From Chloroflexota bacterium (GTDB taxonomy: Bacteria > Chloroflexota > Anaerolineae > Anaerolineales > Villigracilaceae): a stretch of 64,000 bases of DNA. The notes under the pieces are model-generated. The model ran no database searches, was not told where the DNA came from, and worked only from the letters and a program-made list of their open reading frames with translations. Position 1 is the first letter of the stretch. Every line of letters begins with the position of its first letter. The translations under genes and the position numbers were made by a program. The DNA is taken from NCBI GenBank assembly GCA_016235445.1, contig JACRLB010000002.1, forward strand, positions 62,001-126,000. Direction: 5' to 3'. Shown here piece by piece: positions 1 through 9,026 of this stretch.

Positions 1-945
1 AACATCTTCAAAACCGTAGTTCAGTTATTGAAAGAAACCTATGGCTATACTTATGTCAGCATCTACCTGCTGGAAGATTCAACCCTGAGGCTTGGCGCCC
101 AGGCAGGATACCCGCAAGAACTCATCATCCATGAAATCCCCGTCAACATGGGAATTGCAGGGAAAACCGTCCGCACCAAACAGGGACAGTTCATCCAAAA
201 CGTTCGCGCCGACCCAACCTTTTTGGTTGCCTCCTACGAAGTGCAAAGTGAAATCTGCGTGCCATTACTAAAAAATGACAGTATTTTGGGCGTGCTCAAC
301 ATCGAATCAGATTCCAACCGCCCGCTCACCGAAAAGGACATGCATCTGCTGACCTCCTTCGCCAGCCCCGTAGCCATGGCAATTGACAACGCCCGCCTGC
401 ACGCCAGGGTCACCTCGCTGGTGCTCAAAGACGGCATGACCGGCCTCTTCAACCGCCGCGCCTTCGATCAATTCCTCGAAACCGAGGTCAACCGCGCAGA
501 ACGCTACGGCCACTTGCTTTCGCTCATCATCCTCGATATGGACTCCTTCAAAGAATACAACGACACCTACGGCCACCCCGCCGGGGATGAACGCCTGAAA
601 GCCATCGCCATAATCCTGAATGATAACGTGCGCGACCCAGACGTCGCCGCCCGCTATGGAGGCGAAGAATTCGCCATCATCCTGCCGCACACCACCAAAG
701 AAGGCGCCACCATCCTGGCAGAAAGACTGCGGGAAACCGCCGAAGAACAGGCGCCCGGCGAACCCGGCGACCGCGCATATATCCCCGGATACACCATCAG
801 CCTGGGAGTGGCAACCTTCCCCTACGATGGCGACACAACCGCCGCCCTCCTGCGCGCGGCAGACAATGCCGAGTTGAACGCCAAACGCCTCGGGAAAAAC
901 CGCGTCTGCATTGCTGAAACATCGGAGAACCTCCCCAGTGAATAG
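1..945 (+). CDS. GAF-GGDEF diguanylate cyclase, 5' end outside window
   Basis: Predicted diguanylate cyclase that makes c-di-GMP from two GTP. The frame is open from base 1, so the true start lies upstream of the window. What is visible is most of a GAF sensor domain (to about base 410) followed by a complete GGDEF domain. The active loop reads RYGGEEFAIILP. An RxxD product-inhibition site (RDPD) sits five residues before GGEEF, so both catalysis and feedback look intact. No membrane segment is visible in the part present. The stop overlaps the GTG start of lysA by 8 bases, which suggests co-transcription. The family call is firm; the GAF ligand is unknown. Confidence 0.93.
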   Translation, partial: NIFKTVVQLLKETYGYTYVSIYLLEDSTLRLGAQAGYPQELIIHEIPVNMGIAGKTVRTKQGQFIQNVRADPTFLVASYEVQSEICVPLLKNDSILGVLNIESDSNRPLTEKDMHLLTSFASPVAMAIDNARLHARVTSLVLKDGMTGLFNRRAFDQFLETEVNRAERYGHLLSLIILDMDSFKEYNDTYGHPAGDERLKAIAIILNDNVRDPDVAARYGGEEFAIILPHTTKEGATILAERLRETAEEQAPGEPGDRAYIPGYTISLGVATFPYDGDTTAALLRAADNAELNAKRLGKNRVCIAETSENLPSE

Positions 946-2257
946 ACTTGACCTCTTCCCAGATACAACCAAAATAAACAACGATTCCCTGACAATCGCC
1001 GGGCATTCCCTCGCCGCCCTCGCCGACACATACGGGACTCCATTCTATTTATACGACCGCGCCACCCTGGATAATTCAACAGCAGGATATAAAACCGCAC
1101 TCGCTTCGCACTACCCCGGGCCTGCTTCTGTTACCTATGCAGGGAAGGCATTCCTCTGCATTGCCATCGCGCAATGGACTCAGCCTCACGCCTTGTACGT
1201 GGATTGCACAGGCGAAGGCGAGATCGCCATTGCAATGGCAGGCGGAGCGCCGCGTGAGCATATCCTCGCGCATGGCGTCAACAAATCCATCGCCGATCTA
1301 AACTCCGCAATTCAACATGCCGGCACAATCGTTGTGGACAATATCTTTGAACTCAATCGGGTCAAGGAGTTAATCCCAAATCCCCAATCTCCAATCTCCA
1401 TTCCTCAACCCCCAATCCCCAACCTCTGGTTGCGCCTCCTCCCAGGTGTGACGGTAGCCACCCACCACACCCACACCCAGACCGGACAGCACGAAAGCAA
1501 GTTCGGCATGACCCGCGAAGAGATTCTCGAAGCCGCGCAATTTTGCAAAGATCACAATTTACCTTTGAACGGAATCCACTTTCATCAAGGTTCAAATTTC
1601 CGCGATGCAAGCCCGCTGAAATCGGCAATTGAATTGGGGCTTGACCTCGCCAAAGAAATTGGCTTTGAGCAAGATTGGCATTTCAGCCCCGGCGGCGGAT
1701 GGGGCGTGGCCTATCACGAGGATGAACTTCCACAGCCTGATGTAAATGAGTACGTGCGCGTGATCGCAGAGAATGTGATCGCGGGCTGTCAGGCTCACGG
1801 ACTCCCTCTCCCCCATTTGCATTTGGAGCCTGGGCGCAGTTTGGCGGCGCGGGCGGGCGTGGCGGTTTACAGGGTGGGCGCAGTCAAAAGACGCGGCGAC
1901 AAAGTTTGGATATTAACCGACGGCGGCATGACAGATAATCCGCGACATGCAATGTATGGGGCGAGATACTCTTGTTTGCCGGTATCAGGCCCGGGCGGGG
2001 AGAGAAGCGAGGTGGTTTCCATCGCGGGGCCGTATTGCGAGTCGGGGGATGTGGTCATCGAAGATTTGCCCATGCCAAAAATCCTGGCTGGCGATTTGAT
2101 CGCGATTCCAGTTTCGGGGGCGTATCAGTTGAGCATGGCGTCCAATTACAATGGGGCGAGGAAACCAGCGGTGTTGTGGCTGGAAGATGGCGCAGTCAAG
2201 TTAATTCAAAGGCGGGAGACAGTGGATGACCTTTTGCGGCGCGACGAAGGTCTGTAG
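938..2257 (+). CDS. lysA: Diaminopimelate decarboxylase
   Basis: PLP-dependent decarboxylase of the alanine-racemase fold; the last step of lysine synthesis (meso-diaminopimelate to lysine) is the likely role. Lys70 in VTYAGKAF is the expected PLP lysine. The HxHQGS stretch, the GGGWG phosphate loop, EPGRSL and the CESGD motif near the C-terminus are all present. I chose GTG at 938, after a GGAG about 10 bases upstream and overlapping the previous stop, rather than the TTG at 911. Residues about 146-163 are an odd Pro/Ile/Gln-rich run encoded by a low-complexity CCAATCTCC-type repeat (1374-1427), in frame and apparently tolerated. Another meso- or D-amino-acid decarboxylase of the same fold cannot be fully excluded. 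Confidence 0.88.
   Translation: MNRLDLFPDTTKINNDSLTIAGHSLAALADTYGTPFYLYDRATLDNSTAGYKTALASHYPGPASVTYAGKAFLCIAIAQWTQPHALYVDCTGEGEIAIAMAGGAPREHILAHGVNKSIADLNSAIQHAGTIVVDNIFELNRVKELIPNPQSPISIPQPPIPNLWLRLLPGVTVATHHTHTQTGQHESKFGMTREEILEAAQFCKDHNLPLNGIHFHQGSNFRDASPLKSAIELGLDLAKEIGFEQDWHFSPGGGWGVAYHEDELPQPDVNEYVRVIAENVIAGCQAHGLPLPHLHLEPGRSLAARAGVAVYRVGAVKRRGDKVWILTDGGMTDNPRHAMYGARYSCLPVSGPGGERSEVVSIAGPYCESGDVVIEDLPMPKILAGDLIAIPVSGAYQLSMASNYNGARKPAVLWLEDGAVKLIQRRETVDDLLRRDEGL
1374..1427. repeat. CCAATCTCC-type low-complexity repeat inside lysA
   Basis: An imperfect iteration of CCAATCTCC/CCAATCCCC lies in frame within lysA. Similar strings occur between genes at 42515-42552 and, on the other strand, at 51665-51705. 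It adds about 18 residues to LysA in a region that is normally short. Confidence 0.7.
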
Positions 2258-2360
2258 TTTCATTCAACTCACCATGGAACTTTTAACGCGAAGCCGCGAA
2301 GGAAAAGCCAGTGAGTTATACTGTGCGCGGTTACAAATTGCGGTTTTCTGCCGCCCGTTT

Positions 2361-2467
2361 CGCGGGGATAAATCCCCTGCTCAGTACATGCAAGTCCGCT
2401 AAAGCGGACTCAAACCAGTCGGCTTCAGCCGACTTCAACGTACTGAGGCAGGGCTTCAGCCCGCCGA
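2361..2467. repeat. Palindrome-rich interspersed repeat, copy 1
   Basis: Begins with GGGGATAAATCCCC and contains stacked small palindromes (AGTCGGCTTCAGCCGACT and AGTCCGCTAAAGCGGACT). A clear second copy lies at 40524-40622 with the same order: GGGATAAATCCC, CTCAGxACATG, AGTCGGCTTxAGCCGACT, then a final GGACT or GGGCTT arm. No ORF. It fills the space after lysA. Confidence 0.75.
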
Positions 2468-2514
2468 ATCCCTGTTGAATAAAAGCGCAGTTCCTGACCG
2501 CGCCCAGTATATTC

Positions 2515-2774
2515 ACTCACCTTACGCAAAAATCTTGGCTCATGTGTAGACTCAGTACGAAAAGCAAAACGCGAATTATGCAAATCGGGCGAATGACGCG
2601 AAAAATTCGAGTCATTCGTTGAATTCGCGGCATTCGCGTTAAGATTTTTGACGGGTTGCCAATCGCCTGCACACTCCTTACACATGAGCCAAAATCTTAT
2701 GACCCCGAAGGGGTGTCATAGCTCGTAAAATCAATATCATCCCTTCGGGATTGAACGCTGCGTAAAGTGAGTTA
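2515..2774. repeat. Inverted-repeat element (ACTCACCTTACGCA ends) containing a nested MITE
   Basis: ACTCACCTTACGCA at the left end is mirrored by TGCGTAAAGTGAGT at the right end. The same ends bound a 144-bp element at 59454-59597. The left part is interrupted by a second element (2537-2690). The right terminus supplies the stop codon of the HD-GYP gene (TAA at 2774-2772, minus strand), so insertion has set the 3' end of that gene. Confidence 0.7.
2537..2690. mobile_element. MITE family B, copy 1 (154 bp)
   Basis: Perfect terminal inverted repeats of at least 12 bp (GGCTCATGTGTA ... TACACATGAGCC) are flanked by an exact 8-bp direct repeat, AAAATCTT, at 2529-2536 and 2691-2698. This is the signature of a transposed non-autonomous element. 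The interior is made of GAATTCGCG-type palindromic segments and has no ORF. A related copy lies at 30690-30842 in the opposite orientation. Confidence 0.85.
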
Positions 2775-5700
2775 TTCAATTTCCAACGAGAAAAACGCTT
2801 CCACAATATATGGGTCAAACTGTTTGCCTGCGCGTTCGAGAATGTAGTCGCGGGTTTTTTTCTTTGACCAGGCCTTGCGATAGGGGCGGTCTGAAGTCAG
2901 CGCGTCCCAAACATCTATGATCGAGAAGATGCGGGCAGAGAGGGGAATCTGTTCGCCTTTCAATCCGCGCGGGTAGCCTGCGCCGTTCCAGTATTCGTGA
3001 TGGCAATAGGGAATCTCGATGGCGGGTTGTAAAAATGTGATGGACGAAAGCATGTCGTGGGCGTATTGTGTGTGCTGCTGCATAATGGTGCGTTCCTGCG
3101 CGGTGAAGGGACCCGGTTTATGCAGGATCGAATCAGGGATTCCCATTTTGCCAATGTCGTGCAGGAGCGCGCCGCGGCGGATGTGTACGATTTCATTTTC
3201 AGGGATTTCGAGGGCCTGGGCGAGTTTCAAAGTTAACTCGGTGACGCGGCGGGTGTGGCCTTCGGTGATCTCATCACGAAGTTCGAGCGCGCGCGCCCAG
3301 CCCGCCAGAGTATTGTCATACGCGAAGGCAAGTTCATCAGCGTGTTGAAGGGTCTGATCGAAAAGGATGGCGCGCTGAATTGCGTTGCCGGCGTTCTCGG
3401 CTAGGGCGGTCAGCAGGCGGATTTCCCTTTCAGCAAAGATGCGCGGCATTTCCGACCAAATGTGCATTACGCCAATAATTTTTTCCTCGGCGCGAAGCGG
3501 CAACGAGATACCGCATTTTATACGCTGAAAGCGTTCCTGTTCCCCTTCCAAAATAAAAATGACCGGGTCTTTCCAAATATCTTCAGTAACATAGATTTCA
3601 CCTGTTGTGGCAACGCGGCCTGTGATTCCCTGGTTGAGAGAATGCCGCAGACTCGTTTCATCAGAGAGAGGCGCATTCGAGGCGGCGTTTGCAGAATACC
3701 AGCCGTACGATACATATTCGCCGCTCTCAGAATCAAGCAGGAAGATGGAGGCGTGAGTCCCATCCACAGCGCGGAGCGAATGCGATGCCAGGATCGGAAT
3801 CGTTTCGTTGACGTTATGCGCAGTCCGCAATGCGGAGGAGGCCGCGGCAAGTATTTCAAGCTCCATGGCATGGCGGCGGAGATGCTCTTCGGCGCGCTTG
3901 CGCTCGGTGATATCCACCATCACGCCTTCAATGTATTGCACGTTGCCTGCATCATCTTCCACGCCCACGCCCCATTCATCCACCCAGCGCCATTCGCCAG
4001 ATTTATGGCGAATGCGATAGGTGATATGAAAAGACCCCTGATTGGCAAATGCAATTTTAGCCGTGGAAGGCAGGGGAATATTCACCAGGTCGTCTGGATG
4101 ATACAGATCAAAGAAGCTAAGCCCGTTTTCCAAAAATTCTGTTTTAGGGTAGCCGCTAAGTTCTGTAATGGCATCGTTCAAATACAGGAAGGTATAGCGG
4201 TCATCGTTTTTACATAAATAAACAACACTGGGAATATTTTCAGCCAGCGCGCGGAATTTTCTTTCGCTTGCCTTGAGCGCGTCTTCAGCCAGTTTACGCT
4301 CGGTGATATTACGTATGATGCCTTCAGTGCTAATTGGCTGTCCAGCAGCGTCAAAGATAGCGCGCGCTGTGATTGAAACGAAGACTATATTTTCATCCTT
4401 CCGCTTGAGGCGCACTTCAAAGTCGTTGACCGATCCCGTCTCTTCAATCACCGCAACCAGAGCGTCATAATCTTCCGGGAAGGCATAGAATTCCGTAACA
4501 TTATGTCCAATGACTTCCACTTGCTTATACCCTGTCTGCTTTTCGACAGAGGGACTTATGTTAGTGAGAATGCCATGATAATCTGTCTGGTAGTGCATAT
4601 CTTCAAGGTTTTCATAAATTCGCCGATATTTTTCCTCGCTTTCTTGCAGCGCGATATTCATCCGCTTGCGCTCGGTAATATCGCGGTAATTGACAACGAT
4701 CCCCGCCACATGCGGATCATCCAGCATATTGTGACCAGTGACTTCAAAATGACGCCACTCCCCATCCTTGCTTTTAAGGCGATACTGCGTCGTTCGGACC
4801 GCGCCCGGAATGGATGCGCCTTCTGAGAAAGTTTCCAACACCCTGGGCAGGTCATCAGGATGAATATACTTGAACGCGCTTCCTCCCGTAATTTCCTCGG
4901 CGGTGTACCCCGTCAGGCGCTCCTCCGAAGGGGCAACGTAACGGACAATTCCCTCTCCATCCACAATCGCCACACCCTCGGCAGAATTTTCGATCAGCAC
5001 ACGGAAATACGCCTCGCGCTCTGCAAGAGCTTGCTCGGCCTGTTTGCGTTCGGTAATCTCACGATAATTTATAACAACACCGCGCACATGGGGGTCATCA
5101 AGCATATTGTGACCGGTCACTTCATAGTGACCCCAAACGCCGTCCTTGCGTTGGAGGCGATATTCCCTGGTAATAATCGCGCCGGGGGTTTGTATCCCTT
5201 CGTGAAAAGCCTTGACAAGGCCGGGCAAATCATCGGGATGGATGTAACGAAACGCGCTTTGTCCGATGGATTCTTCATAGTTGTAGCCAGTCAGAGTTTT
5301 TTCCTTCGGAGTCAGGTAGCGGAATTTCCCTTCGGCATCCAGGATCGCCACCCCTTCAGCGGCATTTTCGATGAGAGCGCGGAAATACGCCTCGCTCTTA
5401 GCCAATGCTTTTTCTGCAAGTTTGCGTTCGCTGATATCGCGGACAATGCCCTGCAAAAATCCATTGGGCAGCATTCGGGCGCTGATCTCAACCGGTATCG
5501 GAGAACCGTCCTTCCGTTTGAGCAGGCGCTCGACGATCAATATTTTTCCAGCGCGTAAGTCGTCAATCCGAAACGGAACTGCGGATAATTCTTCCGAAAA
5601 CAGAATATCATCCATGCGCATCGCCAGCAGTTCTTCGCGCGAATAGCCCAGCATGGCGCATCCGCTGGGGTTCACATCCACATAACGGCGCTCGGCATTT

Positions 5701-7970
5701 GCAAGGAAGATGCCGTCCGAGGCCTGTTCAACCAGGGTACGGTAGCGGGTTTCGGAGGAACGCAGGGCATTCACAAGGTTTGCGTTTTCAATGATGGAGG
5801 CGGCATGCCCGGCCATCGCTTTTGCAAGCCGAATCTCCGCCGGGGTAAATACGCGGCGGCGGCGGCTTTCCCAAAGCTCGATATCGCCGAACAACTGTCC
5901 ATGAGCCATGATCGGCACAAACAGCATGGATTTGATTCCGTAAAATGCAAATTGCTCGCGCTCAACGGGCGTCATCTCTTCATCATCCACATGCGTCATG
6001 ACCACTTCGCCTTCCTGCATGGCGCTCATGATGGTTGCGTAATCGCTATTGAAATAGACCTGCCCCAAATCCGGGTGAACTTCGGAAGCCGATGCCTCCC
6101 CACCCCAGTATTCCGCCACCACCTGCATGGTGGCGCTAGCCATATTTACCTCCATGATATTGCCGCTGGTGGCTTGCAAAGCCTCCGTCATGTGGCGCGC
6201 AAGTTTCGCAAGCAATTCGGGCGGATCCATGATGCTGGCGGCCATATCCTGCGCGGCGGCATACAATTGTTCGAGTTCGGCGGCTTTCGTTCGAATATCG
6301 GCATCGAGGCCGGCCTTCACCATCGAAAGAGCAATTTGCCTGGCGGCCTGCTCTGCCAGTTCAATTTCATTCGCGGAAAAATAGTGGCGTTCGCGAAAGC
6401 CAAACACAAGCGTGCCCAGCTTGCGGCCGCTCGCAATGAGCGGCAGACCCAGGGCCGAATGGGCCGGGAATAGCTCGGCAAGATGCAGGCTGATGTGAAC
6501 TGAATTTCTTATATCCTCCACCGCCAAAACATGGCCGCTCTCCAGAATGGAACGGCTGAATATTTTGTCGCCGGGTTTTACGTTTGGGTAAAGCGAAAGC
6601 GGGTCTTTGAACATCTCGGAACTGATAAATTTCCCAGGTCCCTGTGCGCTTTCATCCCAAAGTGAGAAATAAAATCCATCCGCGCTCAAGGCTTTTTCAA
6701 GCCCTGCAATGAATTTTTCAAGCATGGCTTCGAGGTTTGGCGTTTCAAGTGTGGTTTGAGTAATTTCATTCAGGAGCGTCTGATGGCGGGCATAGGTCAA
6801 TACCCGCTGTTCTGATTCTATTTTTTCGAGCGCATAGGCCAGGTCATCCGCCAGTTCAGTCAACAAATTGATTTCTTCCCTGTCAAATATGCCGGATGGA
6901 GACGGATGCACCACGGTTAGAACGCCAAAGATACGCGCTTCCCGAACGATGGGTAATGTCAGTGAAGAGCGGAGCGGGTATTTCTTCAAGAGCGGGCAGG
7001 AAGAGCAGGGATCGTTTTCGGCAGGCTCGACAAGGAAGGGCTGTTTGGAACGAAGCGCCGCGGCCACGCAGGAAGGTCCGCCTCCCTCTCCATCCAGCCG
7101 AACAGTGAATAATGCCGCATCGATCGTTTCCCCGGCAGATGCGGCCAACTTGAGCGTGATACAGTCTGCCGCCAGCAGGCTGATCCAGGAAAAAATATAG
7201 CCGCGCTCGGCAATAAGAATCTCACAGGCTCGCTGAAGCATTCGCGCGGCATCCTGTTCACGAACGATAAGTTGGTTAACATCGCTCAGCGTGCGCAGGA
7301 GACGGCCAAGGCGTTGCTCGCGCGCCAGAAGTTCACGCGACCTTTCGAGATTCCGTCCCAAAACCCCCAACAAGTATGTGATCGATATCAAAATGGCAAT
7401 GCTCAAAACCAGGAAAACCGCCGTGCCGCTCACCCAGGCGCCGACATCCACCGAGTTGACCTGGCGCGCAGGCGGGACAACTATGAACCCATTCACCTGA
7501 AACCAGCCAACCACGATCATCGTAGCCATGCTGACAAAGAATGCCGTCAAACTGTAGCGAAGGTCAAAGAAAACCGCTGAAAGAATGATAAAGGCAAAGA
7601 GAAAAATTCGCCCGTCACCGCTGAAGGAGGATTGAACCAGCCCAATGCTCCCGAGCGCGTACAAAATAAAAAGCAGGCTTCCCGCGCGGATGATGAAGGG
7701 CAGTTTACGGGCAAATGTGATGGCCGCAAGCAGGGCTGTCGCGCCTACATAAACGGTTAATGTTGCCGCAACAAAAAACAGCGGATTGGGGGTAATCTCT
7801 GCCTCTGCCTGGTATGTGTGGTAAACATTATTAATCCCCGCCAGCAGACCGATCATCCAAATGGCCAGTATTCCGCGTAAAATCCCCTCCAAAATATACT
7901 CGCGCCATTCTTGAAGGTTACGCGAGGTAAATGGATCAAATGATGAAGTGGGAGGTGAAAAAGGTTTCAT
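2772..7970 (-). CDS. Membrane multi-GAF/PAS HD-GYP phosphodiesterase
   Basis: Predicted c-di-GMP phosphodiesterase of 1732 residues. Domain order as read: about six membrane helices (residues 25-205), three GAF domains (about 225-720), five PAS domains (about 725-1330), a fourth GAF (about 1345-1500) and a C-terminal HD-GYP domain. The metal motif LLHDIGKMGIPD and the signature HHEYWNGAGYPRGLKG are intact, so hydrolysis is likely. PAS2 and PAS3 are nearly alike (both carry a YIHPDD ending), pointing to internal duplication. The last codons run into a repeat element whose terminus gives the stop. It opposes the diguanylate cyclase at the window start functionally. Signals sensed are unknown. 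Confidence 0.92.
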   Translation of the reverse strand: MKPFSPPTSSFDPFTSRNLQEWREYILEGILRGILAIWMIGLLAGINNVYHTYQAEAEITPNPLFFVAATLTVYVGATALLAAITFARKLPFIIRAGSLLFILYALGSIGLVQSSFSGDGRIFLFAFIILSAVFFDLRYSLTAFFVSMATMIVVGWFQVNGFIVVPPARQVNSVDVGAWVSGTAVFLVLSIAILISITYLLGVLGRNLERSRELLAREQRLGRLLRTLSDVNQLIVREQDAARMLQRACEILIAERGYIFSWISLLAADCITLKLAASAGETIDAALFTVRLDGEGGGPSCVAAALRSKQPFLVEPAENDPCSSCPLLKKYPLRSSLTLPIVREARIFGVLTVVHPSPSGIFDREEINLLTELADDLAYALEKIESEQRVLTYARHQTLLNEITQTTLETPNLEAMLEKFIAGLEKALSADGFYFSLWDESAQGPGKFISSEMFKDPLSLYPNVKPGDKIFSRSILESGHVLAVEDIRNSVHISLHLAELFPAHSALGLPLIASGRKLGTLVFGFRERHYFSANEIELAEQAARQIALSMVKAGLDADIRTKAAELEQLYAAAQDMAASIMDPPELLAKLARHMTEALQATSGNIMEVNMASATMQVVAEYWGGEASASEVHPDLGQVYFNSDYATIMSAMQEGEVVMTHVDDEEMTPVEREQFAFYGIKSMLFVPIMAHGQLFGDIELWESRRRRVFTPAEIRLAKAMAGHAASIIENANLVNALRSSETRYRTLVEQASDGIFLANAERRYVDVNPSGCAMLGYSREELLAMRMDDILFSEELSAVPFRIDDLRAGKILIVERLLKRKDGSPIPVEISARMLPNGFLQGIVRDISERKLAEKALAKSEAYFRALIENAAEGVAILDAEGKFRYLTPKEKTLTGYNYEESIGQSAFRYIHPDDLPGLVKAFHEGIQTPGAIITREYRLQRKDGVWGHYEVTGHNMLDDPHVRGVVINYREITERKQAEQALAEREAYFRVLIENSAEGVAIVDGEGIVRYVAPSEERLTGYTAEEITGGSAFKYIHPDDLPRVLETFSEGASIPGAVRTTQYRLKSKDGEWRHFEVTGHNMLDDPHVAGIVVNYRDITERKRMNIALQESEEKYRRIYENLEDMHYQTDYHGILTNISPSVEKQTGYKQVEVIGHNVTEFYAFPEDYDALVAVIEETGSVNDFEVRLKRKDENIVFVSITARAIFDAAGQPISTEGIIRNITERKLAEDALKASERKFRALAENIPSVVYLCKNDDRYTFLYLNDAITELSGYPKTEFLENGLSFFDLYHPDDLVNIPLPSTAKIAFANQGSFHITYRIRHKSGEWRWVDEWGVGVEDDAGNVQYIEGVMVDITERKRAEEHLRRHAMELEILAAASSALRTAHNVNETIPILASHSLRAVDGTHASIFLLDSESGEYVSYGWYSANAASNAPLSDETSLRHSLNQGITGRVATTGEIYVTEDIWKDPVIFILEGEQERFQRIKCGISLPLRAEEKIIGVMHIWSEMPRIFAEREIRLLTALAENAGNAIQRAILFDQTLQHADELAFAYDNTLAGWARALELRDEITEGHTRRVTELTLKLAQALEIPENEIVHIRRGALLHDIGKMGIPDSILHKPGPFTAQERTIMQQHTQYAHDMLSSITFLQPAIEIPYCHHEYWNGAGYPRGLKGEQIPLSARIFSIIDVWDALTSDRPYRKAWSKKKTRDYILERAGKQFDPYIVEAFFSLEIE

Positions 7971-8028
7971 GAATTTGCTCGGATTATACAGTTCAAAAAC
8001 ACCAATTTCACATTAGTGTTTCTGACTC

Positions 8029-8190
8029 GTGTGCATGCAAAGGTTGTCATGGGAGGTAGATTGTTCGCTGGGCTGTGAAAACCCCTCACCCTGCCCTCTC
8101 CCTCGGGGAGAGGGGGGAGTCGACACCGCGAAAAGTCTTCATACTTGGGGTGAGGGAAAAGGGAAATGCTGACAACCTTTGCGTTCATAC
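8029..8190. mobile_element. MITE family A, copy 1 (162 bp)
   Basis: The outer 21 bp at each end are inverted repeats with three mismatches (common core GCAAAGGTTGTCA). An exact 9-bp direct repeat, TTCTGACTC, lies at 8020-8028 and 8191-8199. The interior has a second inverted pair (CCCTCACCC / GGGTGAGGG) and a CCCTCTCCC / GGGAGAGGG hairpin, so the single strand would fold completely. No coding capacity. It sits 59 bp upstream of the HD-GYP start. Two other full copies lie at 17827-17986 and 39246-39407. Confidence 0.9.
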
Positions 8191-8253
8191 TTCTGACTCT
8201 CCCTGAATGTAGGTCGGATTACCAATCCGACTTACGCCGTACCGCCAGATGTG

Positions 8254-8946
8254 TTACGGCTCCCACACGTAATGGACAAGCGCAGTGATGGCTGGCTTGT
8301 CGGCAAGGTTCTCCATGCCAACGGCCCAGGTTTGCCAGTCGAGCTGGCCGAACTCGTCTGTGCCGGGGAAGTAGACGGAGTAATAATTCATGCCGGGGTA
8401 GGGCCATTCAGGGATGTAGGTTGCGCCGCCCGTTTGCAGTTGACTGCAAACGATCAATGAATTTGGCGTGAAGACCTGTTGCAACGCCGGCAGGATAATT
8501 TCCTGGAACGAGCCAACGGTGGGTTCGCCGCTTCCAAAGGATAAGCCCCAATCAGCCTGGAAGGTGGTTTCAAAAACGAACTTCGCATGTTCCACATCAT
8601 AGTTAATCACGTTGCCGTTGCGGTAATATCGAACCGCCATGCCATTGGATGGGGAAACAAGAGAGGCAAGCAGGGCGCCGTCTTTGGCGGCAACGGCTTT
8701 GCTCAGAGAGTTGATCAACCCTGTGCCGCGGATGTCGGCGCAAAATTCGGGGGGCTGGGTTGGGATGGGCGTCTGGGTGAAAACGGGGGGCTGTGTCAGC
8801 GTGGGGATGGCAGTGAATGTTGGAGAGGTAACCAATGCAGGTTGGGGAGTATCAGTTGGCAGGGCGGTGGGAGGCGGAGGCTCATCCACAGGAACGGCGC
8901 AGGAGGCGAGAGTCAACAGCAACAACGATAAAAGTATGCGTCTCAT
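8254..8946 (-). CDS. Lipoprotein with Pro/Thr-rich linker, function unknown
   Basis: I placed the start at the ATG of MRRILLSLLLL, preceded by AAAGGAAG at SD distance. The upstream in-frame ATG at 8991 lacks this. A hydrophobic signal ending in the lipobox LASC predicts lipid anchoring outside the membrane. Residues about 20-70 are a Pro/Thr-rich spacer typical of this lineage. The rest (about 160 residues) is an extracytoplasmic domain with Trp and Tyr-rich strands. I recognise no family. The upstream gene pair ends at a terminator, so this gene probably has its own promoter. Confidence 0.8.
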   Translation of the reverse strand: MRRILLSLLLLTLASCAVPVDEPPPPTALPTDTPQPALVTSPTFTAIPTLTQPPVFTQTPIPTQPPEFCADIRGTGLINSLSKAVAAKDGALLASLVSPSNGMAVRYYRNGNVINYDVEHAKFVFETTFQADWGLSFGSGEPTVGSFQEIILPALQQVFTPNSLIVCSQLQTGGATYIPEWPYPGMNYYSVYFPGTDEFGQLDWQTWAVGMENLADKPAITALVHYVWEP

Positions 8947-8991
8947 TTTTCTTCCTTTCACAATCCAAAATCTCCCGATTTTGGATTTCAC

Positions 8992-9024
8992 AAAAAACTG
9001 GCGGGGTATCCCGCCAGTTTTTTG
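8992..9024. terminator. Rho-independent terminator
   Basis: Stem CTGGCGGG / CCCGCCAG with a GTAT loop, bounded by A6 on the left and T6 on the right, so it can act in both directions. It directly follows the stop of the small partner gene at 9027 on the minus strand and closes the NACHT locus. Confidence 0.9.
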
Positions 9025-9026
9025 TA

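Noticed and set aside
307-1029. Long minus-strand ORF opposite the diguanylate cyclase
   Set aside because: Antisense to a clear GGDEF gene; Gly/Val-rich composition is that of a shadow frame.
3462-4217. 251-residue plus-strand ORF inside the HD-GYP gene
   Set aside because: Antisense to conserved GAF/PAS coding sequence; no promoter or SD site of its own.
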